A DNA stretch of 64,000 nt from NCBI RefSeq assembly GCF_003946915.1, contig NZ_RPOC01000001.1:248001-312000 (forward strand), read 5' to 3'. Numbering within the stretch: the stretch's first letter is position 1; each line of letters begins with the position of its first letter. The notes beneath the pieces were generated by a model, which was not told where the DNA came from, made no database searches, and saw only the letters and a list, made by a program, of their open reading frames with translations. Source of the DNA: Flavobacterium ustbae (GTDB lineage: Bacteria; Bacteroidota; Bacteroidia; Flavobacteriales; Flavobacteriaceae). The translations under genes and the position numbers were made by a program. This document shows, one piece after another, positions 42,474 to 50,654 of this stretch.

Positions 42474-42700
42474 TTTTTTTGCCACTCCCGATAGCTATCG
42501 GGATAAAATGATTCGAAAGATTTTTTTCTTTTCTCTCGCTCCCGATAGCTATCGGGATAGCAGATTGAGCAGATTTTTTTTAATCTTTTTAATCCTTTTA
42601 ATCTGTGGCTATATTTTTTTTGCCACGAATTCACGAATTATAAAAAACTTAATTCGTGAATTGCTTCGCCTGTTCGCTATCGCTCGGGTTGTGGCTATAA
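42474..42700. repeat. Composite repeat downstream of GH31
   Basis: The block starting GCCACTCCCGATAGC recurs almost exactly upstream of GH31 (45319-45386). Also shared are AATCCTTTTAATCTGTGGC and a TGTTCGCTATCGCTCGGG segment. The perfect palindrome TCCCGATAGCTATCGGGA occurs at 42486-42503 and 42540-42557. Nothing coding is seen in the 42407-42705 gap. Confidence 0.7.
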
Positions 42701-42705
42701 CTTTT

Positions 42706-45105
42706 TTACTTAATCCACTCCGTTTTAAAAGTGGTTTTTCCGTTTAATGGATTCGTGTTTACGTCGAAATTGTTTCCGTTTTTGGTAACTTTAATTTCTT
42801 GTAATGCGTCTCCGTTTGGCAGATACACTTTCGCGGAAGCGGTATTTGTTTTATCACTTGCAAAAACTTTCAAAGTCAGTTTGCTCCAATCCATATCTTT
42901 GGTAGACTGTGCTAAACCGATATGCGGAATTGCAGTTCCGTCTTTTACTAAAACTACGATTGGAATTTCGCCCGCTTTGATTTTATGCCAGCCTGATTGG
43001 TATACTTTTTTGGTTTGATAGTCGATCCAAGTTCCTTCAGGAAGGTAAACGTCTCTTTCTTCAACCTCTTCAAAAAGTGGTGCAACCAACATACTTGAAC
43101 CAAATAAATATTGATTGTCAACTAGCCAAGCGCCCGGATCGTTTGGATATTCTACAAATAAAGCACGCATCATTGGCAATCCTTTTTCTGAACTTTCTTT
43201 TGCCTGAGCATAGATGTATGGCATTAATTCGTAACGCATATTGTCTGCTTTTCTAAATCCTTCTAAGAAATTTTTGCTGTACAACCAAGGTTCACGAGGC
43301 GGTTCTCCATGGCTTCTTACGTGCGAAGTCAACATTCCAAATGGTGTCCATCTTCTGTAAATATTCTCAGGAGATTTTGTTGCGAAACCTCCAACATCAT
43401 GACTCCAGAAACTGAAACCCGAAAGACCTAATGAAAGTCCGCCGCGTAATTCTGCCGACATTGCTCCGTTTGTTGTTTCAGAATCTCCTCCCCAATGTAA
43501 CGGATAACGCTGAGATCCTGCCCAAGTACTTCTCGCCCAGATTAAGGTATATCCTTTTTCTTTCTGCGTGATTTCGGCAACAGCTTTATTGTAACGCAAC
43601 GGATATAAATTATGCTCGTAGAAACCCGTTCTTCCAGAATGGTAAATTCCGTCTGGCGGTGCAGCTTCTCCAAAATCTACTTTGAAAACCGCAACGCCTT
43701 CATCAAATAATTTTTTCAATTTTCCTTGATACCAAGAAATCGTTTCAGGGTTTGAGAAATCCAGAACAGCATCTTCGTAAGGAAGATTCCCTTTTCTGTC
43801 TCTAACCGCTAAATTCTTGTCCATAATTTCTGGGAACAAGGTGTTTTTTGGAGTGAAATATGGTAATTGCCATAAACAAACTTGGAAACCATCTTTCTTT
43901 AAATCAGACATCATTTTTGTTGCGTCTGGAAAACGAGATTTTGCAAACTCATAATTGTTTCTCCAATCTACATCAAACCAACCCGTATCAAAGTGAATTA
44001 CATCTGTTGGGATTTTATATTTACGTAAATCTCTGGCAACGTCACGTCCTTCTTTTTCTGAGAAATAGGTAATACGGCTCATCCAGAAACCAAATGACCA
44101 AAGTGGCGGCATTGCAGCTTTTCCAGTCAAATTGGTATATTGATCTAAAACGTCTTTTGGTTCTCCGATAAAGAAAAACAAATCGGCTTCGTCATCTCCA
44201 ATGTACATTTCGTTGGCACTAGAAAAGTACTTTCCGAAGTCCACTGTAATTGGTGTAGAATGGTGCATGAAAACCCCATAACCACGACTGCTCATGTAAA
44301 ACGGAATCGGTTTGTACATCGTTTCATTTTGGATTCCGTTCGCGTCATCCGTCCATAAAACTACTTTTTGACCGCGTTTGTTGAATTGTGTAAATGATTC
44401 TCCACAACCAAATATCTTTTCGTCTGGTTCTAAGCTAAAAGCAGCGCCCATACTTCTCGAATAATCGCTGTTTCTTCTAACATAAGAAAAAGGAAGTGTC
44501 GGCGTATAGGTATTTTTAAAATCGGTATCGTGAAGCGTGCTTGTTAGCAATTTCCCTTTTTCATCGTAGATTTTTACGTGCCAAGGTTTTGTCAAAATTT
44601 CGACTTTTCCGTGTTTACTTGTATAGCTGTGACCGCCTTCAATTTTAGCATATTTCCATAATTCTGGGTGATTCGGAGCAACTCCGTCAACCAACATTAA
44701 AGATTCTTTTTGCGGGTGAAACTGCGGACCAGAAGTGGTTTTAATTCTAACGGTTCTGTCAGATACAAACTGAATTTCAAAAGGCAAAACCGGAGATTCT
44801 GCGTATTCTGTTGTAGGGAATTCGTTTGCTTTTTCCACATCTGGTTTCATCATCATGTTGTTGAAAGCCTGACGGGTTTTGTAATTGTATCTCAAATATT
44901 TAATGGTTCCTTTTCCTGTTGCAGGATCAAAAGATGCCAATTCATCTGCAAAATAAAAAGTATTCAGATAGTTTTGAAAATCTTTGCTGATATCGATCGG
45001 TGCGTTTAATACGTCTGCATTCTGTATTTGTGCTGAAGCATTTGGAACGGTTAGAAGTCCAAAAGCACAAATCGAGAACAGGGTTTTTAAATGTGATTTT
45101 TTCAT
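42706..45105 (-). CDS. GH31 family alpha-xylosidase
   Basis: This 799-aa exported enzyme (signal 1-25, ending ASAQ) has an N-terminal beta-sandwich with a PA14-less insert and a GH31 barrel. The nucleophile is D477 in KVDFGEAAP and the acid/base D541 in LHWGGDSET. KxDFGE and HWGGD are the signature of YicI-like alpha-xylosidases rather than alpha-glucosidases, and AELRGGLSLGLSGFSFWSH also matches. It removes the non-reducing-end xylose from xyloglucan oligosaccharides. Long repeats lie on both sides of the gene. Confidence 0.92.
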   Translation of the reverse strand: MKKSHLKTLFSICAFGLLTVPNASAQIQNADVLNAPIDISKDFQNYLNTFYFADELASFDPATGKGTIKYLRYNYKTRQAFNNMMMKPDVEKANEFPTTEYAESPVLPFEIQFVSDRTVRIKTTSGPQFHPQKESLMLVDGVAPNHPELWKYAKIEGGHSYTSKHGKVEILTKPWHVKIYDEKGKLLTSTLHDTDFKNTYTPTLPFSYVRRNSDYSRSMGAAFSLEPDEKIFGCGESFTQFNKRGQKVVLWTDDANGIQNETMYKPIPFYMSSRGYGVFMHHSTPITVDFGKYFSSANEMYIGDDEADLFFFIGEPKDVLDQYTNLTGKAAMPPLWSFGFWMSRITYFSEKEGRDVARDLRKYKIPTDVIHFDTGWFDVDWRNNYEFAKSRFPDATKMMSDLKKDGFQVCLWQLPYFTPKNTLFPEIMDKNLAVRDRKGNLPYEDAVLDFSNPETISWYQGKLKKLFDEGVAVFKVDFGEAAPPDGIYHSGRTGFYEHNLYPLRYNKAVAEITQKEKGYTLIWARSTWAGSQRYPLHWGGDSETTNGAMSAELRGGLSLGLSGFSFWSHDVGGFATKSPENIYRRWTPFGMLTSHVRSHGEPPREPWLYSKNFLEGFRKADNMRYELMPYIYAQAKESSEKGLPMMRALFVEYPNDPGAWLVDNQYLFGSSMLVAPLFEEVEERDVYLPEGTWIDYQTKKVYQSGWHKIKAGEIPIVVLVKDGTAIPHIGLAQSTKDMDWSKLTLKVFASDKTNTASAKVYLPNGDALQEIKVTKNGNNFDVNTNPLNGKTTFKTEWIK

Positions 45106-45128
45106 TGGTTGTTGTTTTATTTTCCATC

Positions 45129-45155
45129 CTGCAAGGTTTTCAAAACCTTGTAGGT
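45129..45155. repeat. CTGCAAGGTTTT / AAAACCTTGTAG palindrome
   Basis: The near-perfect 12-bp arms lie 24 bp upstream of the GH31 start. The form is related to the ACAGGTTT..AAACCTGT family and could fold in the 5' leader. Confidence 0.55.
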
Positions 45156-45179
45156 TTAAACTTTTACTGTTTATTTTTT

Positions 45180-45315
45180 AACACATAGAATCATAGCTTT
45201 TCTTTGTGTCAAAAGGCATTTCATTTGTTTAAATTCACATAGCTATATGTGTTAGAAACTAGTTTCTTTCCATTTTCTTTTTTCCAGAAACAAAAAATCT
45301 ATGTTTCTATGTGTT
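45180..45315. mobile_element. MITE-like element, copy C
   Basis: This 136-bp element has left end AACACATAGAATCATAG and right end CTATGTTTCTATGTGTT. The interior has CACATAGCTATATGTG and GAAACTAGTTTC palindromes, closest to copy B outside the palindrome swap. Confidence 0.7.
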
Positions 45316-45318
45316 TAT

Positions 45319-45545
45319 TTTTTTTGCCACTCCCGATAGCTATCGGGATAAAATGATTCGAAAGGATTTTTTTCTTTTTTCTCGCAGATTTGCTCCGCCT
45401 GTTCGCTATCGCTCGGGTTGCAGATTCAGCAGATTTAATCTTTTTAATCCTTTTAATCTGTGGCTATATTTTTTAACCACAAATTGCGCAAATTATCACA
45501 AATTTAATTCGTGGAAATTGGTGTAATTCATGGCTATATTTTTTA
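45319..45545. repeat. Composite repeat upstream of GH31
   Basis: This is a partial copy of 42474-42700: GCCACTCCCGATAGC..., TTCGAAAGGATTTTTTTC, a TGTTCGCTATCGCTCGGG segment, and AATCCTTTTAATCTGTGGC. TCCCGATAGCTATCGGGA is at 45331-45348. Degenerate AATTCGTG units follow. The 45106-45553 gap has no ORF that I support. Confidence 0.7.
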
Positions 45546-45553
45546 AATACTTA

Positions 45554-48040
45554 TTATTCTGCTGTAATTACAATTGACGCTTGTTTTAATCCGTTTGCTT
45601 TTGCGGTTAATTCTAATCTTCCCGTTTTTTTAGAAGATTGAATTATTACCAAACATTTTCCTGCCAAAGCCGTATGTTTTGTTCCTTTATAAGGTTCGTG
45701 ACTTACTGGATCACCGCTGCAAACGCCTACAATTTTTCCATCTCCTTTTAAAGAGAAATTAATTTCGTTATTGGCATTTGGTGCTAAAATTCCTTTATCA
45801 TCTAAAATATCTACGGTTACAAAAGACAAATCATTTCCGTTGGCTTTTATTGAACTTCTGTCGGCAGTTAATTTTAATTGCGAAGGATTTCCAGCAGTTT
45901 TAATTTCTTTTTCTAAAACTACTTTTCCGCCTTTGCGAGAAATGGCTTTTAAGGTTCCTGCTTCAAAAGGAATTCTCCACATTACGTGTAAATCGTCTCC
46001 TTTCTTAGCTCTTTTTCCAACTGATTTTCCGTTTACAAAAAGTTCCACTTCATCGGCATTATTGTAATATGCCCAAACGTCAACCGTTTGTCCGACTTTC
46101 CAGTTCCAATGTGGGAAAATATGAAGAACATCTTTTGTTGTCCATTCACTTTGGTACATATAATACACGTCTTTCGGGAAACCGGCTAAATCTACGATTC
46201 CGAAATAGGAACTCACCGATGGCCATTCGTATGGAGTTGGTTCTCCTATATAATCGAAACCTGTCCAAACATACATTCCTGCTAAGAAATCGTGTTTTTT
46301 AATGATTTTCCAAGTCGCCTCGTGCGTAGAACCCCAAGGTGTTTGCACTTGATCGTAAGCTGAAACAGTATTTCCTGGATTTCCTTCTGTAAATTTAAGA
46401 TCCCAACGAACAGGCCATTTTTTAATCGTGTCTGAAACGGCATCATAATACCCTCTTGTCTGTAAACCCGAAGTTGTTTCGGTTGCAATGAAAGGCGTAT
46501 TTGGGAAATTTTTCAAATGATGTTCAAAGGTTTGATGCGCATAATTGTAGCCAATCAAATCTAAAACACCTGACCCTGCAAGCGGATTAATAGAAACATC
46601 TTTTTTCTCAAATTGTAAAGTCACCGCATCAATATTCATATTTACCGGCGGATTCATTCCTGCAGTAAGTGGACGGGTTTTATCGTACTCGCGAGTGATG
46701 GCAGCCAATTCTTTTGCAATTTCAACTCCCGTTTGGCTCCATTGTTCTGGAATTTCATTTCCAATACTCCACATAAAAATACTGGCGTGATTTCTATCTC
46801 GTAATAATTGGTCTATAAGATCTTGTTTGTGCCATTTGTCCCAATCGTTTCCGTAATCATATTTGGTTTTAGTCTGCTTCCACATATCAAATGCTTCATC
46901 CATAACAATGAAACCCATTTTGTCGCAAAGTTCTAAAAGTTCTGTTGCAGGCGGATTGTGCGAAGTTCTGATTCCGTTTACGCCCATTTCTTTCAGGATT
47001 TCTAACTGACGTTCGATAGCACGCGTGTTAATTGCAGATCCCAACGGACCTAAATCGTGGTGCATACAAACACCTTTTATTTTGACTTGTTTTCCATTCA
47101 AAATAAAACCTTTGTTCAAATCGAATTTAAAATCTCTAATTCCGAAAGTGGTTTTGTATTGATCGATTATTTTATCGTCAAGCGAAATTTCGGTAACTGC
47201 TGTATATAATTCTGGTTTTTCATCAGACCATAAAGCAGGATTTTCTACCTCAGCGGTTTGATTTAAAACCTGATTTTCGCCAGCATTGATTGTTATATCT
47301 TGAGTAACCGATGTTACTTTTGTATCTTCTTTAAAAATAGTGGTTGTTACAGTTGCTTTTTTGCCTTCTTTATATTGATTTTTAATCGTTGTTTCAATAC
47401 TTAACGAAGCTTTTTCAGCAGTAACTTTTGGAGTTGTAATATAGGCTCCCCAAAGTCCAACATGGAGTTTATCTGTAGTTTCGATCCAAACATTTCTAAA
47501 AATTCCTGAACCTGAATACCAGCGTGAATTGGGTTGTTTTGAATTGTCAACCTTAACAATGATTTCGTTGTTTTTGTCTCCGTAATTTAAATATTTCGAG
47601 ATTTCATATTGAAAACCGATATATCCGTTTGGACGTTTCCCTAAATAATGTCCGTTTACCCAAACCTCACTGTTTCTGTAAACGCCATCAAAAGTTATGG
47701 AAGTTATTTTTGTGCTGTCTGCTGCAGCGACTTTAAATGTTTTTTTGTACCAGCCTAAACCTCCGTTAAGCGATCCTCCGCCATAACCAGCAGGACTTTT
47801 TTCGTCAAATTTTCCTTCGATACTCCAATCGTGCGGAACATCTAAAGTTCTCCATTTTGTTGAGGCTCCAATAGTGTCTTTATCAACAATACTGTCATTA
47901 AGATGAAAGCTCCAATCAGCATTAAAAGAAACTTTTCGGTTTATAAATGCATCTTCTTTTTTAGTACAGGAATTCAAGAAAAAGATTCCCATCGCGATTG
48001 CCCATAAACTTCTATTTTTTATGTTTTTTCTAATATGCAT
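45554..48040 (-). CDS. GH2 family beta-galactosidase lipoprotein
   Basis: This 828-aa enzyme has a lipoprotein signal (FFLNSC, C25). It has a sugar-binding jelly roll (about 35-190), an Ig-like domain (about 200-305) and the GH2 barrel (about 305-600). The acid/base is E429 in SIGNEIPEQW and the nucleophile E521 in IATETTSG. C-terminal DUF4982-like and Ig-like domains run from about 620 to 828. This domain order fits Bacteroidota exo-beta-galactosidases, such as those in xyloglucan loci, which remove side-chain galactose after defucosylation. It is the first enzyme gene after the SusCD group. Confidence 0.9.
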   Translation of the reverse strand: MHIRKNIKNRSLWAIAMGIFFLNSCTKKEDAFINRKVSFNADWSFHLNDSIVDKDTIGASTKWRTLDVPHDWSIEGKFDEKSPAGYGGGSLNGGLGWYKKTFKVAAADSTKITSITFDGVYRNSEVWVNGHYLGKRPNGYIGFQYEISKYLNYGDKNNEIIVKVDNSKQPNSRWYSGSGIFRNVWIETTDKLHVGLWGAYITTPKVTAEKASLSIETTIKNQYKEGKKATVTTTIFKEDTKVTSVTQDITINAGENQVLNQTAEVENPALWSDEKPELYTAVTEISLDDKIIDQYKTTFGIRDFKFDLNKGFILNGKQVKIKGVCMHHDLGPLGSAINTRAIERQLEILKEMGVNGIRTSHNPPATELLELCDKMGFIVMDEAFDMWKQTKTKYDYGNDWDKWHKQDLIDQLLRDRNHASIFMWSIGNEIPEQWSQTGVEIAKELAAITREYDKTRPLTAGMNPPVNMNIDAVTLQFEKKDVSINPLAGSGVLDLIGYNYAHQTFEHHLKNFPNTPFIATETTSGLQTRGYYDAVSDTIKKWPVRWDLKFTEGNPGNTVSAYDQVQTPWGSTHEATWKIIKKHDFLAGMYVWTGFDYIGEPTPYEWPSVSSYFGIVDLAGFPKDVYYMYQSEWTTKDVLHIFPHWNWKVGQTVDVWAYYNNADEVELFVNGKSVGKRAKKGDDLHVMWRIPFEAGTLKAISRKGGKVVLEKEIKTAGNPSQLKLTADRSSIKANGNDLSFVTVDILDDKGILAPNANNEINFSLKGDGKIVGVCSGDPVSHEPYKGTKHTALAGKCLVIIQSSKKTGRLELTAKANGLKQASIVITAE

Positions 48041-48114
48041 AGGTACTTTTTGTTTTTTGGAATTTGAAGATAGAAATAAAAAATGATTTCATTAATTTCT
48101 TCATAAAATAATTT

Positions 48115-48162
48115 AAGTCTCAGTCTTAAAGCACGTTACTAACATGTTTAAAACTGAGACTT
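48115..48162 (-). terminator. Hairpin between the SusCD group and the enzyme genes
   Basis: The arms AAGTCTCAGT / ACTGAGACTT (10 bp, perfect) flank a 28-nt loop, and AT-rich DNA follows on the minus strand. It may partly stop transcription so that SusCD mRNA exceeds enzyme mRNA. Confidence 0.6.
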
Positions 48163-48176
48163 CAAAACTAACTAAC

Positions 48177-49043
48177 TTAAGATTTTGGAACTAAGTGATA
48201 AATCAAATAATCATTATCGGCTCTAATAGCGATAAAACATAAGCTTGTATCAGTCAATTCAACAATTTTTACGTTGGTAAAACTAAATGAAGGGCTAAAG
48301 TAGCTTGGTTCGTTTGGATGAAGCATTTCTGTTCCTCCATTGAAAGATATTCTGTCGTTTGTCTCTCCGTTAGTAAGGCTAAAATTGAATGTTCCTACTT
48401 TGGTTGTTTTTTGTGTGCTTCCTAAAGTTGGATTGGTTTGTGTTACCGAAACATTGTAACCTCCATCAAGATCAAATGTAATTTCTCCCCAATCTTTATT
48501 TTCAAGACCCGCCCAAGAAATATCTGTTAAGTTTGGCCACCATCCTGGACCACTTACAGCTCTGTTCACATAACTTGGTGTATTTCCAATAAATTCTAAA
48601 GGTGCAGTCATATACAATACCCAAGTTTTTCCAGCTTGTCCGTTTGTCAATTTGCTCCATCTTGGATCGCTAAAGAAAGCATTATCATTTTCTGGAACAT
48701 CTACAGTTACTGGCGCAGCTTCTACAGAACCTCCTCTAACAAATGCCGTGTAAAAAACGGTATATTTTCCAGCAAATGGGAAATTAATAACATCATTACT
48801 TTTATTTGAGTGTCCAAGTTCGTTTCCGCTTCCGTCAATATACCTCCAAAAAGGAATTACGGTTGGATCTTCACTCTTTAAAACTACTTCATTCTTTTTT
48901 GTATTTTGAGTTATAGAAAACTCAAGAGTTTCTGGAGTCTGTGTTACTGCTGGCAAACTTTCACGGTCTTCTGCAGGCTCACATGAGAATAAAAACGAAC
49001 TGATTGTTACAGCCGCTAATACTATATATAATATACGTTTCAT
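48177..49043 (-). CDS. Surface glycan-binding lipoprotein (SusE/F position)
   Basis: With ATG 49043 (288 aa; the codon two upstream is TTG), it has a lipobox (SFLFSC). A PKD/Ig-like N-domain (about 35-125, FPFAGKYTVFYTAFVRGG) and a C-terminal beta-rich domain (about 130-288) with several Trp residues (WWPNLTDISWAG) suit carbohydrate stacking. Its place after SusD is where surface glycan-binding proteins are found. There is little sequence similarity to SusE/F themselves that I can see. It probably helps capture the polysaccharide. Confidence 0.8.
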   Translation of the reverse strand: MKRILYIVLAAVTISSFLFSCEPAEDRESLPAVTQTPETLEFSITQNTKKNEVVLKSEDPTVIPFWRYIDGSGNELGHSNKSNDVINFPFAGKYTVFYTAFVRGGSVEAAPVTVDVPENDNAFFSDPRWSKLTNGQAGKTWVLYMTAPLEFIGNTPSYVNRAVSGPGWWPNLTDISWAGLENKDWGEITFDLDGGYNVSVTQTNPTLGSTQKTTKVGTFNFSLTNGETNDRISFNGGTEMLHPNEPSYFSPSFSFTNVKIVELTDTSLCFIAIRADNDYLIYHLVPKS

Positions 49044-49061
49044 AATCAATTTGTTTTAGTG

Positions 49062-50642
49062 TTAATTCCAACCTGGATTTTGCTGAATAGTATTGTTTGA
49101 AAGTACAATCTGAGATTGTGGCAATGCAAACCATCCTAGAGTTTCTGGTCTAAAGCTTACAGCAAATTGAGAATCTCCAGTATTGTTATCAATTGCAGCT
49201 TTCATAGCTGGCATTCCTTGTCTGATTAAGTCAAAATAACGTAGTCCTTCAAGAGCCAATTCTAAACGACGCTCTTCCATAATAGCTGCTTTAGTTACAG
49301 GGATTCTGTGAGTTGTATTTTTGAAAGCACGATCACGAACTCTGTCCAAATTTGTTTGTGCTACTGCATCATTAGTACCCAAATTCAATTCAGCTGCCAT
49401 TAATAAAACATCTGCAAAACGAATAATTGCATAATCTTGGTAGTTATCAATTTGGAAGTTTCCTCCATTTGCCTCAACAACTGCTGTTCCTGCTTCATTT
49501 GTAATTGGGCAATATTTTTTCCAAGAATATCCTGTGTACTGACGCTGTTCTCTCGCCTGAGCATCAAAATTTAAACCTTCGCCGGCGTAATTAATAAACG
49601 AAGCTGCTTTTCTAGTATCGGCGTTATCATAAGCGGCAACCAACTTAGGGTTTACAGTTGCTCCACCCCATCCTGTTGCATATCTTCCGATTGCTCCACC
49701 ACGCGGTGCAATATTCACTTGGAAACGGTTTCCTTCGTGAAGATCCCAGTTTCCTTTTCCTGAACCATTAAAACGAACAGCCCAAACCATTTCTGTATTA
49801 TCTTCTCCAGCAAAATTTTCGAAAGAAGCTGCTAACCAAAGATTAGCAAAATCAGCAACTAAACCGTGACCACTATTGTTTACAGCATCATTAATATAAG
49901 TTACCGCTTGTGCTTTTGTAATGACACCTGCTAAATCTGGTTTGCTATAAGCTCCTGTGTAGAACAAAAACGTTCTAGCTAAATAAGCCTCTGCAGCCCA
50001 TTTTGTGATACGTCCGTAATTTGCGTTTCCTGCTTGAGAATAATTCTCTGGCCCTAGATTATCTGCAGCAAATTTTAAATCGTTTGCAATTAAGGCATAG
50101 GTTACTTCAGGAGCTTGTCTTGGCAATTCGAACTCACTTGTTGTTACTGTATGATCTAGCGGAATAATATCTCCAAACATTTTTGCAGCCTGAAAATGAA
50201 AGTGTGCTCTTAAGAAACGTGCTTCAGCTTCGTAACGAGTTTTCAAAGCTGTGTCTGAACCCCAGTTTACATTATTTAGATTTTCTAACAAAACATTCGC
50301 TCTGTAAATTCCAAGATAAGAATTGGTCCATGTTGGAGCATTCATATCTTTATCTGTAGTATACTGAAAGCGATCCCATTGCAAATCTACTGTTGGATCT
50401 GCAAGACCAAATCCGCCGAAACAGTTGTCAGATGCCTGCTCGCTTACGATCAATTGTGTACCATAAGCTTCTCTCTGCAATATGTCATAAACTGCAACCA
50501 AACCTTCAAAAGCATCAGATGGAGTTTTATAAAAATTCTCTGTTACTTTATCTGTGTATGGTTCGTTTTCTAAAAAATCCTCCGAACAAGAACCTAAAAC
50601 AAGTAAGCTTGAAAGGGCAAATAATTTTATATATGTTTTCAT
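49062..50642 (-). CDS. SusD-like glycan-binding lipoprotein
   Basis: With ATG 50642 (526 aa; the upstream alternative is TTG), the lipobox LVLGSC leads into a TPR-rich SusD fold. Visible hallmarks are EARFLRAHFHFQAAKMFG (about 142-159), YALIANDLKFAA, the RFADVLLMAAELN motif (about 412-424) and the C-terminal EERRLELALEGLRYFDLIRQG (in overlapping blocks). SusD proteins cap the SusC barrel and bind the incoming oligosaccharide. The gene starts 12 bp after the SusC stop. Confidence 0.95.
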   Translation of the reverse strand: MKTYIKLFALSSLLVLGSCSEDFLENEPYTDKVTENFYKTPSDAFEGLVAVYDILQREAYGTQLIVSEQASDNCFGGFGLADPTVDLQWDRFQYTTDKDMNAPTWTNSYLGIYRANVLLENLNNVNWGSDTALKTRYEAEARFLRAHFHFQAAKMFGDIIPLDHTVTTSEFELPRQAPEVTYALIANDLKFAADNLGPENYSQAGNANYGRITKWAAEAYLARTFLFYTGAYSKPDLAGVITKAQAVTYINDAVNNSGHGLVADFANLWLAASFENFAGEDNTEMVWAVRFNGSGKGNWDLHEGNRFQVNIAPRGGAIGRYATGWGGATVNPKLVAAYDNADTRKAASFINYAGEGLNFDAQAREQRQYTGYSWKKYCPITNEAGTAVVEANGGNFQIDNYQDYAIIRFADVLLMAAELNLGTNDAVAQTNLDRVRDRAFKNTTHRIPVTKAAIMEERRLELALEGLRYFDLIRQGMPAMKAAIDNNTGDSQFAVSFRPETLGWFALPQSQIVLSNNTIQQNPGWN

Positions 50643-50654
50643 CGTTTTCAAAAT

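Noticed and set aside
42706..45105. GH31 as an alpha-glucosidase
   Set aside because: The KVDFGE and HWGGD motifs are those of alpha-xylosidases.
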